59,245 nucleotides of DNA. Source: a virus. The translations under genes and the position numbers were made by a program. This document shows positions 30,201 to 32,959 of this stretch, piece after piece (the stretch's first letter is position 1; each line of letters opens with the position of its first letter). Where the stretch lies: the IMG/VR virus record IMGVR_UViG_3300021093_000083, positions 1 to 59,245 of that record. One strand, given 5' to 3'. Under the pieces are notes generated by a model. It saw only the letters and a program-made list of their open reading frames with translations. It was not told the origin of the DNA and did not search any database.

Positions 30201-32934
30201 CGTAGTAAATGAAGCTGGTGGTATTGAAAATATCTATCCAGTATTGATTGGTATTATCGAAATTAATGAAGGTGACTGGGATGAACAGTTATTTGATCAA
30301 TATACAGAAGACAACTTTAAGTTTAGAATTCGTGGAGCCACAAGTAAATCAGAGGCTGTATTTGTAGGTGGTGGAGAATCTGAAGCTAAGATTTTTGTTA
30401 AAGATATAACAGGTTCATTTGTTCCTGGAGAAAACATTAATATAGTTTCATTTGCAAATAATGTTTCTTTAGGAAAACTAACCTCTGTAGAGTCCTTCTA
30501 CTTAAACGTTGGTGGAAGCGGTTACAATCCTCTAAGATTAAAAGTTACTTATACTGGCGAGGGAACCATTCCTACAGGAGGATTCGTAGAAGTTGGAACT
30601 CAAATTCAATATCAATTTGATACATTCTCCAAACTAAGTGATAGTAATTTTATTATTAATATTGATAAGTCTTATTCTTATGTTGAAGGTAGAGATTTCC
30701 ATATTGGAGAAAAAATTGATGTATATGCAAGATCTAATGGAGTCAAAACTGGAACTGTCAAACATTTTGTAGTTGAATCGTGGAATCCAACTACGTTAAA
30801 ACTTACAGTATCAAAACCAACACCAATAAAAGTAGATATTGTTTTAAATGAAAATGGTTCGGTAACTAATGCTATTGTTATTAATAAAGGAAACAATTAC
30901 TATGATGTATTAAATTATGCAGTAACTCTTGAGGGACAAACGGAAACTGGATATGATGAAGCTTCATTTGAATTGTCAATAGCATCTGTAACAGATATTA
31001 TTGTTACTCCATATACAATTGGTAATGAGTCTTATGATGGATTTGGTAGAGATTACTCTACTTCTGATACTGTTTTAATACAACCAATTGATGAATTTGG
31101 TGAAACCGAAAATGTTGTTGGATCTGGATCTGGAGCAACAATAAAATTAAATGTCAATGCATTTGGTGGAGAAATAGAATCTATTACGATACCAGATAAT
31201 TTAAGAGGATCTCAATACTATACAACTCCTATTATTGTTACCAAAGGTGGTGGAGGATATGGTGTTAAAGCATTAGCATCTATTGAAAATAATTTAGTTT
31301 CTGATGTGGAGTTTGTTTCTAGAGGTGTTGGATTTGAATCTGTACCAGAAATTATTTTCGCTCAAAAAGTACTTCTAACTAAGGAAAGTAAGATTAGAAC
31401 ATATCTAACATCTAAGACTGATAAATTAACTGGATTGGTCAAGAATGTAATTGAAGATGATACTCAAATTTTTGTTTCAAGTACAGGTGGATTTACTTCT
31501 AGTGGAACTTTACTTCTTGGTAAAGAAGTTATTAGTTATAGTGGTAAAACAGCAAATAGTTTTACTGGAATTACAAGAGGTATTAACTTTAACTATGATC
31601 AAAAACTTAGATTATCTTCTGGATTCTGGAACTTCTCAATTAATGACATATTACCAATCATCAGAGTTAATTCTGAAGAGAGTGGAAGTATCACTACAAA
31701 TATAAGAGTGTATTCCTTTGAACCACAAAGTCAAGATGAAGTAATTCCACCATTTTTATTCATTAAGTATGTTATTGATTCACTGGCATTTATTGATGCT
31801 GGCGTTGCTCGTAGCGAGGGTACTCCATCATATGTTGGAGGACTATTTAACACATCACCAAATGGAAATTATATTATTAATGCTCAATCATTACATCTAA
31901 ATAATGTTGATGGATTATCTGAAGGAGATATAGTTGAACAAACTATAGTGGTAGATCAAAATACAACTATAGTCATAAGTGGATCAATTGTTAGAATTAT
32001 TAAAGCTTCTAATAGAATAGTTGTAGAATTAGATGATGATAATACTGAATTTGTTCTTGGACAACTCATTATTAACCCCGATGAACCAGATAAGACAAAG
32101 ACTAGATTTATTACAACTCCTTTTGGAGGAATTGCTGTAGAAAAAATGGGTATCAATAGATTTGATACTACTAAAATCTCTGATGGTCCTACAGATACAG
32201 ATTTGGATTTAATCAAAGATAAGACTTATGTTATCTGTCAATCTGATTCTTCTGTATGTAATTCTCTATATCCACAACTCAAAGGATATTATCTATTAGA
32301 TCCATCAATTATTGAGGAATCAGGTTTCTTAATCACTGATTCTATCTATCCAAGAAATCTAACTGTAGGTGGCGCCCAACCATATGGTTATATATCAACT
32401 GTAGAAAAAGGTCCAAACAATAAAGGATTGACATACAGTGGCGTTAACAATACAAGTAGTGATTATAATGGAGAGATTGCATTAGATGGTGGATATCCAT
32501 TCTCATTATATGGCGTTGAAGAAATTGATCAATTAGGAAATACAATTGCTATCGGCGATAAACTTAGAGATGGAAATGGAAACATTGTTACTGTAGAAAC
32601 TATCTCTGCAGTTAATACAGGAGAAGTTCATCAATCTCAAGTAACAATAAAAGTAAACAAACCAACAACCTACGGTGAATTATTAATTGGACGTAAAGTG
32701 CAGGGTGCTGTTAGTGGATTCTCTGGAATTATTAAGTCTGTAAATATCCCGACAGGAGAAAATTATATCGAACTTGTTCTTGTAAATCTTCTTTATAATG
32801 ATCCATACTACGGATTTATTATTCAATATCAACAAGGTGAGATCATAAATATTTACAATGGTAATGTTTTGATAGTTGAAAATAAGTATACAATTCAATC
32901 TTATGAGTTCAATAACGTATTATTAAGTCAATAA
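9223..32934 (+). CDS. gp7: giant mosaic baseplate wedge protein at the gp7 position, 7,903 aa
   Basis: One uninterrupted frame of 23.7 kb lies exactly between gp6 and gp8, where T4 has gp7 (1,032 aa). Residues 14-57 (LLPDFIREDSPQFTNLLKYY and onward) and about 656-780 (IKNFYSIKGTKSSIESFF, then YPKDQIVRSSDALW) look like the conserved cyanophage gp7 core. The rest is modular: beta repeats with a GSGY-x(3)-P pattern in six clusters, a YHYH domain (about 1480-1576), a seven-bladed RCC1 propeller with an insert (about 2021-2536), a second propeller-like stretch (about 2968-3440), and helical CKRD repeats (about 5382-6296). It is probably an elongated peripheral baseplate or host-contact protein. 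The purine run AAAAAGG lies only two bases before the start, unusually close. No frameshift or intein is apparent. Confidence 0.8.
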   Translation: MEEKLVTSSNVESLLPDFIREDSPQFTNLLKYYYESLERSSYPLDVIYNLTNYYDLDSYTPDKLISKTTLIKNTEKIDSELVVSSTRGFPEEKGSILIQNEIVLYDYRTLSPQIKFIPNITPERVKSRFVVLDEITDQFDGQQTIFDLKLLGKKVFVPTSNHILINLGDSYLTPGVDYVTNNEDNSVPVGSVQFLTAPDESTSNIANLCIIEFLQGYVTETSKILDTVTTTSPKKVFDLKFEGSPYQPIADGYLLVFKNGNLLSLNSEYSLTDTRIIFKNNIVPSDNIFFLSIESQVPRIGTGASAYSIIDHNGQLDSIVVENNGSGYEYDETPKVEIYAETGDLATAYPLINGIRKVLVVEPGYGYDKDNPPSLSFNLTNVGNIKTSVTVKNESVTKVTVLNSGFNIDTEPKVTVVDPKMPVFGTIIIEETGNTGTGYTITGVEILDGGFGLTNGPKLYVDAPPFGEDKKVNRPQTATIVPIIENGQVVDVDIINGGLGFDPENPPRVKSINYRTAEVLDVKVTDGSITEISLLSGGHGYLETPTVYIVDNRYDAEGVYIGGIGAKARAILFNNSITDIIIEDFGSGYSDSNPPSVYISSPKNAQVVAEIGKGQITGFEVVERGFGYLKASFINCSRGTSGLKGFDKNENTIYVNTLPECHPAGTTVYNQNSEYLKYFLRRIKSQFLPEFPDIDFEQYDIRNLIKKIKNFYSIKGTKSSIESFFQTIFDDAVDISYPKDQIVRSSDALWSIDTIMRVELLKGNIEDILGNIIIQNASDVDPEVIYSSSIVDAYSILQTSKKTLYELVLDTNSYEGEFKVSYTTKLSESIDRLDTTITVDSTVGWPETNGYFYISNELVTYKSKSLNQFFECTRAANGVSRFASGGSKVSTNFYIYYNQGQPDEVVMKILGISKTESTVVDNPASNYLEGDVLSLSDLGTDVITNVPGKNFPLVNSWIFNVKKIQDVVLIQVKQKAGKYVGEVLLDKNHNLIRGQSIEIFGASPAIYNGSFTVENLSSTNAKTFDYNLNITEDQFNSLISTFPSAVGDIYLSIPLEKGKSDFRPIERIISESTADVQNCYLTDDYVYVASSGVPSYPIGLTGGERGFLGNSLLPGNQRYLKKFPKQTQVVSEKKVTEYGQLGLFLNGVPLYNYKSDKKIKFGSISRINVLNSGSDYDVEFDPEINVYKTIQTITGLQQIKNPEGVSLKPIVNGSLREIVVLNGGSGYTEPPILTVSGGGGTGAFATAVLSGGRISRVVVDSPGSGYFLKPVINIVGGGAGSGAVLDAVVRGPISSIRIDNPGQGFQENPDIEITTGSGGRAQAIILNGKVRSIGVLSVGSNYTTPPLVVITDKKGKNASAKAIIYTSGVNKGSIERIEVLNGGSGYNKDTVKVEIISIGNGASFSSEIFEWTFNINTQLEGKFDPKDGYVFIGKNNQFGSEYAHTKNPRFLRYLLGDSVLYNEVLNTITELPIQQVTRHSPIIGWAFDGNPIYGPYGFANPATNPGTNTNFIPMKSGWKLKNDRLNGPSTTTYPLGSFVEDYEYSLTTGVTLDRYNGRFCKTPEFPEGVYAYFVTITGTVSSIAEFPYVVGNEFYSVPDQFNFQANALQSNLPKDVIRYRTPYESTDIDVVRKSSDINSSLSTEDNSFNFILEDSQIITGYDQDGNPIYTTLEGYDINDDTFITDDELNPIEFIEESDIEIYNYFPTTEGDAKVDIRISNVNKFETSILEGFTIENGGRNFKVNDTLIFDTSESGGNLPSAKVSSVTGENVSELTFVFEGKKPYAKLTTTTDHGLTYNDKFKVETQPEAESQIQYQPNSYKVKVVNGIERIDVISFGADYDPETQINYRFFNRVLDNIKDVELNSIVDVGGSLKFIEVKNSGSMGLDVSEVKLSLDPPTNVTRTVFYNKKIKNDRTAELELPAGSLENLEKDQIISNDIVLDTNEIQSVTSANISGNNYKVTITTVDSNLITSGKKVLVSGFNNYTSLNGLKTVTDTTGNSFSYTVTQAGLPSTIEVVSKDWDQISSSQSGAHTLAIKQDKSLWAWGQNSFGQLGTGNRTRRKVPFKVSSSQWIAISANGNKSLAIKYVDNNSYGTLWAWGQNSFGELGINSTDPYKTSPVQIGTSNWKKVSSGVNHALAIMSDGTLWAWGRNSFGQLGIGSTTDYSYPVQVSTDTNWTEVHAGSSISAAINSSGKLFVWGDSRNSCLGLGKIASIRILNPGRSGTFTAESTVNFELSGASGKVVSWNPTTRLLILKNFTYTNVPTRDEKLYIGSDVSTSVNYGRLRSIVIHELDDFGSSLEFILTQGTGVFSTGETITSSRGVTATVVSYDSSTKKMKISNRSGEFIRNDIVTGNSSGAKQTFNRYTPQSGTRILVPTLINDSTWTKASSSNRSTFAIKDNGTLWSWGDNFFGNLGTGDLFDRNIPTQIGTSTTWSDVSAGSYHVLGINDSDLYAWGRASSYELGNGSLDTKLAPVEITGITDIGIIEAGNSSSFIIKDMSGTDAPLLVFGNATQGRLGNNKIKGLVSTPTEIQSISVILNPESTIVESSIFAINSTNSIVEVSNIVNSSGQYPNNSEYLDDDIIEVVKDNDELIIDQKITQVLTNNVLPFSSSIRLNNLNNVEIGKLIRVVSEEKSFNATVKDINSVLTLTEVPSSTEIYAGNKITFPVNNNATPPVAVVREFLVTGVSKKGSVTLSISQYTGNDTNIVTATVSSTAGISVGDELYIFGSTADTNLNGTWNIIAVPNSTTFKFGITSPLATGSYLSGLGTAIKSISGTTTLNVSLDMPVSEYQNTSTINGNLDAQVAVTIPSYSLFDEDMIVVSDIDSQSNSIFVRTLITGKSKTTSNPISLSDVSISMYSVTLEGDQNEYDFGNYNSTFFVENTFSNQQSVKYIASNTSTPINGLTSGNIYYIKNVTRYSFSLSAEVDDVETITVTTIPSTSIHRFRSVIRRKIQNSSYAQNKINYTTTSIDKNENLYAFGSTFDSQGTKCITFHKFDNSGELKFESYLLIPEAERGSGITQGTFQITASKSFIKNNDLYLLVETVYRQISSTLVKDLIIIKYDISSEQPLKLSTSVLLSSGSYAISPIGIFVEEFENREINIISNILNHPGSEDKESILLLKVTEDQPTNINTLSFTSTNTSVKLNNALTNSNTIFLSNTFYENQPVVYTSFLPIGGLESNTVYYIINNDNEKFKLAKTPSGAPVQLTSLGDNLLNAHTISPVLIPSYDISLQRRISFDNELSIDDIAYQQISVSAKSFDVNESNFVISSTSNNKPYLIKINKSTFSVDLIKEVSGITSSLNKHFIKFNQFNEIYFAFNKQIVRLDINGNVIKQVTIPSYTSNHEVSSLFFDYFDNVIVILNDNSGNNSKVVVNYFDYKLDYLKTQTISESDVNILVSSSVLDLYNSIYFTITESTNNFYSYIYRTYKELQNNTSNDITMSNSTSLITESKLDNFTISFTDNSNIIGRQGTQFSNFSITDINIFDTDCPKSYQLSSTFADIFSEKVSTKGSKPVFDITLNKKYYIEKDAIQFISPVVTYQLNKTVNYPIGSTVVFTDNEILSNTYSGVILDKGIQTLTVTEFSSSNPSLIQNILDNSNVKLKNENPFYNSKINNTFVNSEKIEAKLQISNITADSVFLPGDTVEFLTPATGNTFVYRGKATILFYNETTNVISFKNVFDDGISESTRVRITKTIGGENTVTAFAEFLYATDWDYVDKFEFEIPSEYEDDYIFESDNITNGSIVSIKVVNSGTDYTVAPSVIVQNQPGVNGSGLIAIAILNANGGVDRILVENGGAKFTKTPNIILLGGDGQGATAKVTRMRFVSEVYTIQVIDREQNLDLTSSTSYDDVELGDVITQTSTSASGIVVSKNRDLIRVKLSNQSRFDTSAVSISGVRTESTYSATNVGITSVSPCVFFSGESTTMKSVLDEYDGNYVNQFYPQLTVNSNDIISISRLYGVSKINLITRLFEYVYQISGEDLVHEDKIFIKTTDDHNLRENSLASLILPPTYSQINLVDQILSENEFIFRLYNIDLNNLPHNKFNSSTSELYYKTPSFNMVYGHSYRFDVSDFSNTGTLLNFSRDDSNRVVYTFNNVVRNNIVPGQVGSFVDFVVESNAGQLSYYFNEANSDGNNFVLPDSTISLRETPYNGTFRVHRVLNDTQLLYPLPYKPECDAFVLSGNENTTKYLSYSETSSGSISEISIFNNGGYFKVLPRVSEILCPRKIEKIEILNGGTEYEPGIYRDVPISGDGVGGLVDITVTPEIIINDLDEEIITGRITQAVVINPGERYTEATINIVDIPGILGSASNGSGGQLQVVIPPPGTGSSVLPYSEKVGSIRKLSNLNVGFDYTHDYTLKPQIKFPISLQLVNAKVISEILIDDPGFGYTSTPIILIEGGGGSGAAAVATVKNNRVSGIELVSAGSGYFSEPNIIIQSKIPYVVNLDLNLIQFKVPHGIPNASTIKLRADVVDGNNNVILPIVNYPGGMNNLIDPDNSVTGAYQTTLSLSAIVGESNGLLPNQLRIAINKNEALLNNYLNFITTGSPTQFLLTEVFGAKARSVLKSSQFLGNEVINQLESQIVNGVEQEVITCVSKVLPNSGWISGPNILRLNVLEGEFGIGKKVVGLSSESSGIINKIISASGFGEIGSTSTIDGKFYEETGKLSSISQRLQSEYYQNFAYLIKTTTPSEDWRNLVLDNLHPIGFSLFSEYSYETNSSLPKLKASTAFSRDISVDAAQRRGSRIFSPGYVEDVLNLNEVSVVGKKLITSENIITSFVEKIVNISDNFDGATTTFDLQVKRLITNLDGSTTEVIDAVRSNERFLMIFLNNTLQSPDSYVFSNGQITFDEAPSARLVSKSRNVKFTNLYPPVGKFVQDEKLYVVRVKEFNIDGINIWQQTVIIQSSTNPNIKIGDTVKQSDINGVITEIGVVFENSIYTVTLVVVFTTTDETIISPERDLKVFYNNEDLIGTTFDVTYVSTNQIADLRPFKFDILEGSEVVNDKVDIFSYQNLEQEREYSVNISAYKINDNLNQLSEDARIIIRLFDFEFNQYKVDETSNYVTLSNDELGPFILSSNASTISPSDSKTDLAYDVNETNLSIRSIFTFDSFLNYNQSTPSLVELNVGDVLTSTVSKGLATVVSVNEVTKEVEVSIKSNINNPFINENETLQSRTTQGEIIEGNLTNFVFFTTQNAKYKVTKIRFKSDDDNTFTDDNTPLPVVLTNDLLISKTYGTANNQDSSSIFLSLNDLVVGEKSRASCKITEITRINNINEVEISPGTLFTGYIFNRVNNPDNPNVSLTDISKSYIVPFNKLESYGSLYYKEIESSRLLLDDYLYNESIGDRFKSIQLDVEYGNSYEFNVNDTLEIVRVSVDVEEAGSRFRDGSNLIKANRQEIVDRAAAEIAIQFPDFSYPGDPITTAVSRFKDAYRLIQLNRTAIIDTAFAAIAPAFPTFVINATNTDKCKRDIGIFVDSISLDIAQAGGNVYTRKFVLSYFNSNTPITNGLVGEEAQSNVAFNAACEEMKKAVTNQLAITDLTITPGAATFGGGGGTIPNNSVNACADVRSALDSLTLIVTTRIAAGNITGLPAESVSTTVPAGEAKCKRDIGIIVDAVVEDLFRGSNVNIIESTNAYFNNGTPISNGLVNEEAQSVVAFNKARDVMKLAINNQLFVKDLTIQGDYQVSFSNTDPDGCANVRAMIDTLISIITTTITAADPDLLPDPNPGRAFVAGELVTISDGTTTYESNVLSSDNVNYIISLENIYQNDQIVINTELLDLTGYTVSTNRGASNIEIVAPVKDLDVTRTTVKSRTYDITTKFTLNSITGLSVGLTATQGSIVGKVVDIIANDIYINHASYDTENHYVTGNIVFNTIPAITKSVTANPANRETIYYISTSEIVPQINKYQPTPGTIHSYTPWNDLYDVLDNNRSFIIDYVYELIITEFAYLSNKNTITIGSCKNDLALVLNAIINDIKLGGNYNTVLATRLYFDSNNEVNFLKGEVEESIWSYSRLKDFIKLSSRNFEVVHTCNLVNTQNYIVVSDPTGIVRGMLVTTDQFNVDIYVKYVSGNKVYLMTESFTDYILVGNYSAQEVTFNFDKFKVNPQFVSVLYNVPIQYSSDVTSSTILDQNISDLVDVLLNAINPDSLRVYKDAVIELLETYEDVIDDVYNDLKVQFDNLTIPNDNLDKCQRDMKVVSESVFDDLKFGGNVNTIRTSELYVNGGSLSHVETELIETAYAFFKLEISYKEIINNSTNYTTQEKTDIQERITELFQLLISKITNDATGTVQDAAAQIARNERFIVDEAFLITLDTQPTAFSQSEITQLYSYAYSVVKSTIKNLLLGSNEYVLDALTALGATSSFYSNSSKKSFVQNFFTRVISLSKLSTINFYINAAEDQYVVQESVLTYKTDLTISVDPAGWSYCQSVHNTLDTFGIIINNYWTNLSLPDVSIVEFTYFPKRLYPENYVQRPITSSISENDLCILKSSTLTKTAFVNAIDSGITKIYDLQKRFDLDDEDGTIEKSNLVGSFVNTSISVTLKDINDNGSVNVSITGNGSNISVGQTFTQDNGFSSIIESIYNVYILKNVYGNFYKNNYIFGIDSGSTSNSYISSFERNTAVIEKSIGDRLIFDSTSVVGSFTLYDYVYVKDTTYESNVVYTYQGFNGQRTQFPLIVISPTGDIQDYYPSVEDSPIIVSINGVIQEFDNDYTTSSNFITFDNPPTKDDECLAVYYGKWRKIDNISPQFDGITQSFGMEIGGLPFAISVFGNATNIIVDRNCLFTVNGVVQVPQEGFTVDGSRIRFSSAPKPGSSFVGYVYVGSAIDVDSIEVIPQIEPTDIIRLNKEDTNRIVATVDSLSSVTTFEYPGEKIGRIAAGTATIRTGKIIGASLTSGGSGYIRRPKIKINSSSGDEAKLTAQLGVSNVEVINAGSGYLKPSVQVISTTGTGFTGEILFEPDSNNTQRISVIKIINSGFGYSSTDEVSISNVGNPEIPVEFKVVVNEAGGIENIYPVLIGIIEINEGDWDEQLFDQYTEDNFKFRIRGATSKSEAVFVGGGESEAKIFVKDITGSFVPGENINIVSFANNVSLGKLTSVESFYLNVGGSGYNPLRLKVTYTGEGTIPTGGFVEVGTQIQYQFDTFSKLSDSNFIINIDKSYSYVEGRDFHIGEKIDVYARSNGVKTGTVKHFVVESWNPTTLKLTVSKPTPIKVDIVLNENGSVTNAIVINKGNNYYDVLNYAVTLEGQTETGYDEASFELSIASVTDIIVTPYTIGNESYDGFGRDYSTSDTVLIQPIDEFGETENVVGSGSGATIKLNVNAFGGEIESITIPDNLRGSQYYTTPIIVTKGGGGYGVKALASIENNLVSDVEFVSRGVGFESVPEIIFAQKVLLTKESKIRTYLTSKTDKLTGLVKNVIEDDTQIFVSSTGGFTSSGTLLLGKEVISYSGKTANSFTGITRGINFNYDQKLRLSSGFWNFSINDILPIIRVNSEESGSITTNIRVYSFEPQSQDEVIPPFLFIKYVIDSLAFIDAGVARSEGTPSYVGGLFNTSPNGNYIINAQSLHLNNVDGLSEGDIVEQTIVVDQNTTIVISGSIVRIIKASNRIVVELDDDNTEFVLGQLIINPDEPDKTKTRFITTPFGGIAVEKMGINRFDTTKISDGPTDTDLDLIKDKTYVICQSDSSVCNSLYPQLKGYYLLDPSIIEESGFLITDSIYPRNLTVGGAQPYGYISTVEKGPNNKGLTYSGVNNTSSDYNGEIALDGGYPFSLYGVEEIDQLGNTIAIGDKLRDGNGNIVTVETISAVNTGEVHQSQVTIKVNKPTTYGELLIGRKVQGAVSGFSGIIKSVNIPTGENYIELVLVNLLYNDPYYGFIIQYQQGEIINIYNGNVLIVENKYTIQSYEFNNVLLSQ
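10180..11115 (+). repeat. beta-repeat cluster A in giant protein
   Basis: About eight degenerate repeats of roughly 35-45 residues, each with a GxGY or GFG turn, a P-x-V-x-[IV] strand and an [IV]-x-x-[IV]-x-[IV]-x-[ND]-G-G strand (for example NNGSGYEYDETPKVEI, EDFGSGYSDSNPPSVYI). The same repeat recurs in five other places in this protein, in gp8 and in the 4,004-aa protein. Confidence 0.75.
12700..13440 (+). repeat. beta-repeat cluster B (best-conserved copies)
   Basis: Five or more tandem repeats of about 33-36 residues. Units such as GGSGYTEPPILTVSGGGGTG, GSGYFLKPVINIVGGGAGSG and GGSGYNKDTVKVEI share GSGY-x(2,3)-P-x-[IV]-x-[IV], a G-rich turn, an alanine strand, then I-x-x-[IV]-x-[IV]-x-x-x-G. 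They immediately precede the YHYH domain. Confidence 0.8.
13660..13950 (+). other. YHYH-type domain inside the giant protein
   Basis: Residues about 1480-1576 contain GWAFDGNPIYGPYG near the start and LDRYNGRF followed by TPEFPEGVYAYFVT near the end. This is the hallmark pattern of the YHYH family: an alternating Asp-Gly-x-Pro-Ile-Tyr-Gly-Pro motif, then Asn-Gly-Arg-Phe and a Pro-Glu-(Tyr/Phe)-Pro-x-Gly-x-Tyr-Tyr/Ala strand. YHYH domains occur in secreted and surface proteins of marine bacteria and in cyanophage structural proteins. A role in surface contact is inferred. Confidence 0.75.
15283..16830 (+). other. RCC1-type seven-bladed propeller, interrupted
   Basis: Seven copies of the RCC1 signature are visible in order: LWAWGQNSFGQLGTG, LWAWGQNSFGELGIN, LWAWGRNSFGQLGIG, LFVWGDSRNSCLGLG, LWSWGDNFFGNLGTG, LYAWGRASSYELGNG and LLVFGNATQGRLGNN. 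Each is preceded by an (H/S)xLAI-type strand and followed by a P-x-x-[IV] strand. Seven is the number needed for a closed RCC1 propeller. Between blades four and five, 165 residues (15856-16350) are inserted in the loop after LGLG. Confidence 0.85.
15856..16350 (+). other. insert within the RCC1 propeller: two SWNP-type modules
   Basis: The insert carries two tandem copies of a small strand-rich module. The first has SGKVVSWNPTTRLLIL; the second has GTGVFSTGETITSS, then ATVVSYDSSTKKMKISNRSG and a GNSSGAKQTF end. The second is clearly similar to residues about 191-254 of gp14 in this window and more distantly to a part of gp8. It appears to be a transferable module lodged in a propeller loop. 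Confidence 0.7.
18124..19540 (+). other. second propeller-like region
   Basis: Residues about 2968-3440 alternate short strands with phrases typical of NHL/SBBP-like propellers, such as SIDKNENLYAFGSTFDSQG, FIKNNDLYLLVETVY, FNEIYFAFNKQIVRLDINGN and YFDNVIVILNDNSGN. A GLESNTVYYIINNDNEKFKL module interrupts it near 18640-18895. No single family motif is strict, so the propeller assignment is a prediction from the strand pattern. Confidence 0.45.
20455..20705 (+). repeat. beta-repeat cluster C
   Basis: Two repeats of the GSGY type (NSGTDYTVAPSVIVQNQPG and ENGGAKFTKTPNIILLGGDG) with the I-x-x-I-x-[IV] strand between them. They match clusters A and B in pattern but are more divergent. Confidence 0.65.
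21890..22540 (+). repeat. beta-repeat cluster D
   Basis: Four repeats, including NGGTEYEPGIYRDVPISGDG, NPGERYTEATINIV, DPGFGYTSTPIILIEGGGG and SAGSGYFSEPNIII. The first unit closely parallels the unit in gp8 at 33610-33680 (SGSGYNNGVYENIPINGDGK), linking the two genes. Confidence 0.75.
25366..28110 (+). repeat. helical CKRD repeats, four copies
   Basis: Four divergent copies of a helical unit, anchored by DKCKRDIGIFVDSI (25603), AKCKRDIGIIVDAV (about 26020), GSCKNDLALVLNAI (about 27085) and DKCQRDMKVVSESV (about 27775). Each is followed by a GGN-x-(N/Y)T-x(5)-YF-x-N turn and a helix with E-E-x-x-x-(A/W). A helix of the NR-x-x-I-(I/V)-D type precedes most of them. Spacing varies because linkers are inserted. 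The repeat type is familiar from cyanophage structural proteins. The function is unknown. Confidence 0.7.
29860..30250 (+). repeat. beta-repeat cluster E
   Basis: Three repeats (SGGSGYIRRPKIKINSSSG, NAGSGYLKPSVQVISTTG, NSGFGYSSTDEVSISNVG) matching the GSGY-type unit of clusters A-D. They follow two modules with the pattern NG-x-x-Q-x-F-D or NGVVQVPQEGF, which are repeated earlier near 9640, 9905 and 23570. Confidence 0.7.
31130..31345 (+). repeat. beta-repeat cluster F
   Basis: Two repeats (LRGSQYYTTPIIVTKGGGGYG and SRGVGFESVPEIIFAQ) with GSGATIKL before them, matching the same unit. It is followed by a GGFTSSGTLLLGKEVISYS module also seen near 9480 and 11725 and in the 4,004-aa protein near 45190. 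Confidence 0.65.
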
Positions 32935-32937
32935 ATA
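32930..32937 (+). promoter_or_regulatory. late promoter candidate AATAAATA
   Basis: AATAAATA overlaps the stop codon of the giant gene and lies 22 bases before the gp8 ATG. AAAGGA (32942-32947) could be the ribosome site. A late promoter here would let gp8 be made without transcribing the preceding 24 kb. The motif is AT-only and therefore weak evidence. Confidence 0.3.
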
Positions 32938-32959
32938 AAATAAAGGATTTCTATAAAAA

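Noticed and set aside
9223-32934. Intein or programmed frameshift in the giant frame
   Set aside because: No intein splice-block motifs or slippery heptamer at a module border were recognised, and the frame is continuous.
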